A stretch of DNA of 64,000 nucleotides from Aristolochia californica (Eukaryota > Streptophyta > Magnoliopsida > Piperales > Aristolochiaceae). Location: positions 27,901,208 through 27,965,207 of the forward strand of contig JARWKL010000009.1 of NCBI GenBank assembly GCA_029961685.1. The letters are read 5' to 3'. Of the stretch, positions 62,780 through 64,000 are shown one piece after another (the stretch's first letter is position 1; each line of letters begins with the position of its first letter). The notes under the pieces were generated by a model. It ran no database searches and had not been told where the DNA came from. It was given only the letters and a program-made list of their open reading frames with translations. Position numbers and translations under genes: made by a program.

Positions 62780-63217
62780 AAAATCTTGTCCTAAAAGCAA
62801 GAAATCTTGCAAGACAGAAATCGAATTATTATGCAAATGAAAACGTTATGAACAAAAAAATAATAATATGAGATTTGAAGTTGCATGAACTGGATGTTAC
62901 TATTAACAACAAATCATCATAAACCTGCAATATTTCAATCCAAAATAAAGAAAGAGCAGATTCGTCACAAACACTAGGTAATGTTACATTGAGCGAGAGA
63001 GGGCAGTTGTGCAATTGATCAACAGAGAAAGAGACGGGGGGAAGGTGCTGGTTACAACAATGTAAGCTGAAACTTGGACATGAATAGGCGATCTTGCTCT
63101 GACCAAGTAGAGAGATAAGGTTTTAGGGGAATAAAAATATGAGTTCCACAATATTCAGGGATTAAAATCCAACTCGTGAAATTTACTACATCCACCAAAA
63201 TTTCTGCCATTGAAGGA
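62780..63217. other. Unassigned sequence, possible 3' flank of the gene to the right
   Basis: No gene or repeat recognised. Ordinary base composition returns here after the AT-rich transposon ends. Confidence 0.4.
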
Positions 63218-63377
63218 GGATTTTGTGGGAGGTGAAAATAAAGTTCACAGTTGAAAAGATTGGATAAAAATAATCATATTTAAAATAATTGGCAGAAGGA
63301 TTTTTTGAGGGGTGAAAATAAACTTTATAGTTGAAAAGATTGGATAAAAATAATCACATTTCAAATAATTGGTTCTT
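63218..63377 (-). repeat. 80-bp tandem duplication over a stop codon
   Basis: 63218-63297 and 63298-63377 share GGTGAAAATAAA, then TTGAAAAGATTGGATAAAAA and TAATCA. The second copy contains the stop codon (63354-63356) of the reading frame to its right. Confidence 0.9.
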
Positions 63378-63998
63378 ATAGCACATAGTCCAATCTGAAT
63401 CACCAGATGAAACCAGTCCACCACCATTAGTGCTTATGGACTCTGCACATCCAGGCAGTTCAAGAGGAACTCTCAATTTGCATTTCCCATCTCTTCTTTG
63501 GTCATCCACATATTCAGGTGATCCAAACCCATTAGTTAGTTGTAGGTCATTCTCTTCAGTTAAAGACGAACTTCTTAGATCAGGACTAATACCAAGATGG
63601 AAATCAGCTTTGAGAAGATCATAATCGTCATCTTCTGATTGCCAGCAGTCCAATTCATCCATCTCAAAGATCCCACTAACAAGTCCTTCCCTATGATATC
63701 CTCACATCCGATGCCTTATCAAATTTTGTCCTTTGAAGGTGAGTTCCATCAGTTGAGTTAGATGGTGTGGCTGGATAAGACAACTGAAAACTCAAATCAG
63801 GCACTAACAAAGCTTTACTTGTGTCACATGTCACATGAAAGCTTTGAGTTGATGAGCTCACTGTTTTAAGAGCCTCCACCATTGACCTCAATTCAATATC
63901 ATGATCCAAGTAATCTTCCATACTCATCCAAGAGAAGGCAATGTGCTTTTCTGAATGTGAACCAGAGCTAGGCGTACAAATAACATTTTGACTGCCCC
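63354..63998 (-). CDS. 3' end of an unidentified plant gene, one possible frameshift
   Basis: Minus strand is open from the window edge: SSGSHSEKHIAFSWMSMED, then HDIELRSMVEALKTVSSS, to FDKASDV near 63690. One base too many near 63685 (GAGGATATC) moves the frame. The other frame then runs REGLVSGIFEMDELDCWQ, EDDDYDLLKADFHLGI, and ends WTMCYKNQLFEM, TGA at 63354. The serine- and acid-rich composition without hydrophobic segments suggests a soluble, partly disordered protein. I do not recognise the family. An intron instead of a frameshift is possible, but no good splice pair was seen in the 20 bases concerned. The N-terminal part lies beyond the window. Confidence 0.55.
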
Positions 63999-64000
63999 AA

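Noticed and set aside
1..64000. Endogenous pararetrovirus or other virus copy
   Set aside because: All reverse transcriptases seen fall into Copia or LINE layouts by domain order, with one Gypsy-like gag; no movement-protein or coat-protein region was recognised.

Overview
This is nuclear DNA of a flowering plant with a repeat-rich genome. The evidence is GT-AG introns, Copia, Gypsy, L1-type LINE and PIF/Harbinger elements, and a 12-exon F-box gene that matches the plant At3g58530-type family exon by exon. The species cannot be fixed from the sequence; introns of 10-17 kb packed with transposons suggest a woody eudicot, but that is inference. No tRNA or rRNA gene was seen. Coding genes are a small minority; most of the window is nested transposon debris.

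1-3.8 kb: a degraded Copia gag/protease remnant, unassigned sequence with an 83-bp direct repeat, and the downstream flank of the F-box gene. 3.8-36.3 kb: one minus-strand F-box/leucine-rich-repeat gene, reconstructed here from twelve exons whose splice phases all agree except in exon 6. Exon 6 carries one extra base that shifts the frame and stops translation near residue 181 of about 348. Intron 9 (17.1 kb) and intron 3 (9.7 kb) hold most of the gene's length. Intron 9 contains a nearly complete Copia element (12740-18099, target duplication TAGAT) and a 5'-truncated LINE (9901-12638, duplication AGTTATG), both inserted in the reverse-transcriptase region of an older Copia. Intron 3 contains two LINEs, a solo LTR (duplication GTGGG), and Copia and Gypsy fragments. 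Intron 6 contains a complete TRIM (duplication AATTT).

36.3-38.9 kb: the 5' side of the F-box gene, very AT-rich with a GC-rich repeat island. 38.9-52.4 kb: three related non-autonomous LTR elements without a recognisable pol gene (38876-41704 minus, 44341-47942 minus, 49208-52145 plus, the last with duplication AAGAT). Interleaved are a Copia 3' half, a very small TRIM with 78-bp LTRs (45829-46164, duplication CCGAG), and a Copia LTR split by the third element. 52.4-57.1 kb: the degenerate internal region of that Copia. 57.1-62.8 kb: a PIF/Harbinger transposon with both typical genes (a Myb/SANT-like protein and a DDE transposase), a telomere-repeat-like leader and a minisatellite, followed by the inverted end of a second copy. 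63.2-64 kb: the 3' end of an unidentified minus-strand gene.

The elements do not form a cooperating pathway. What links them is insertion history: seven perfect or near-perfect target duplications allow much of it to be ordered, and the F-box gene kept clean splice sites through most of this expansion.
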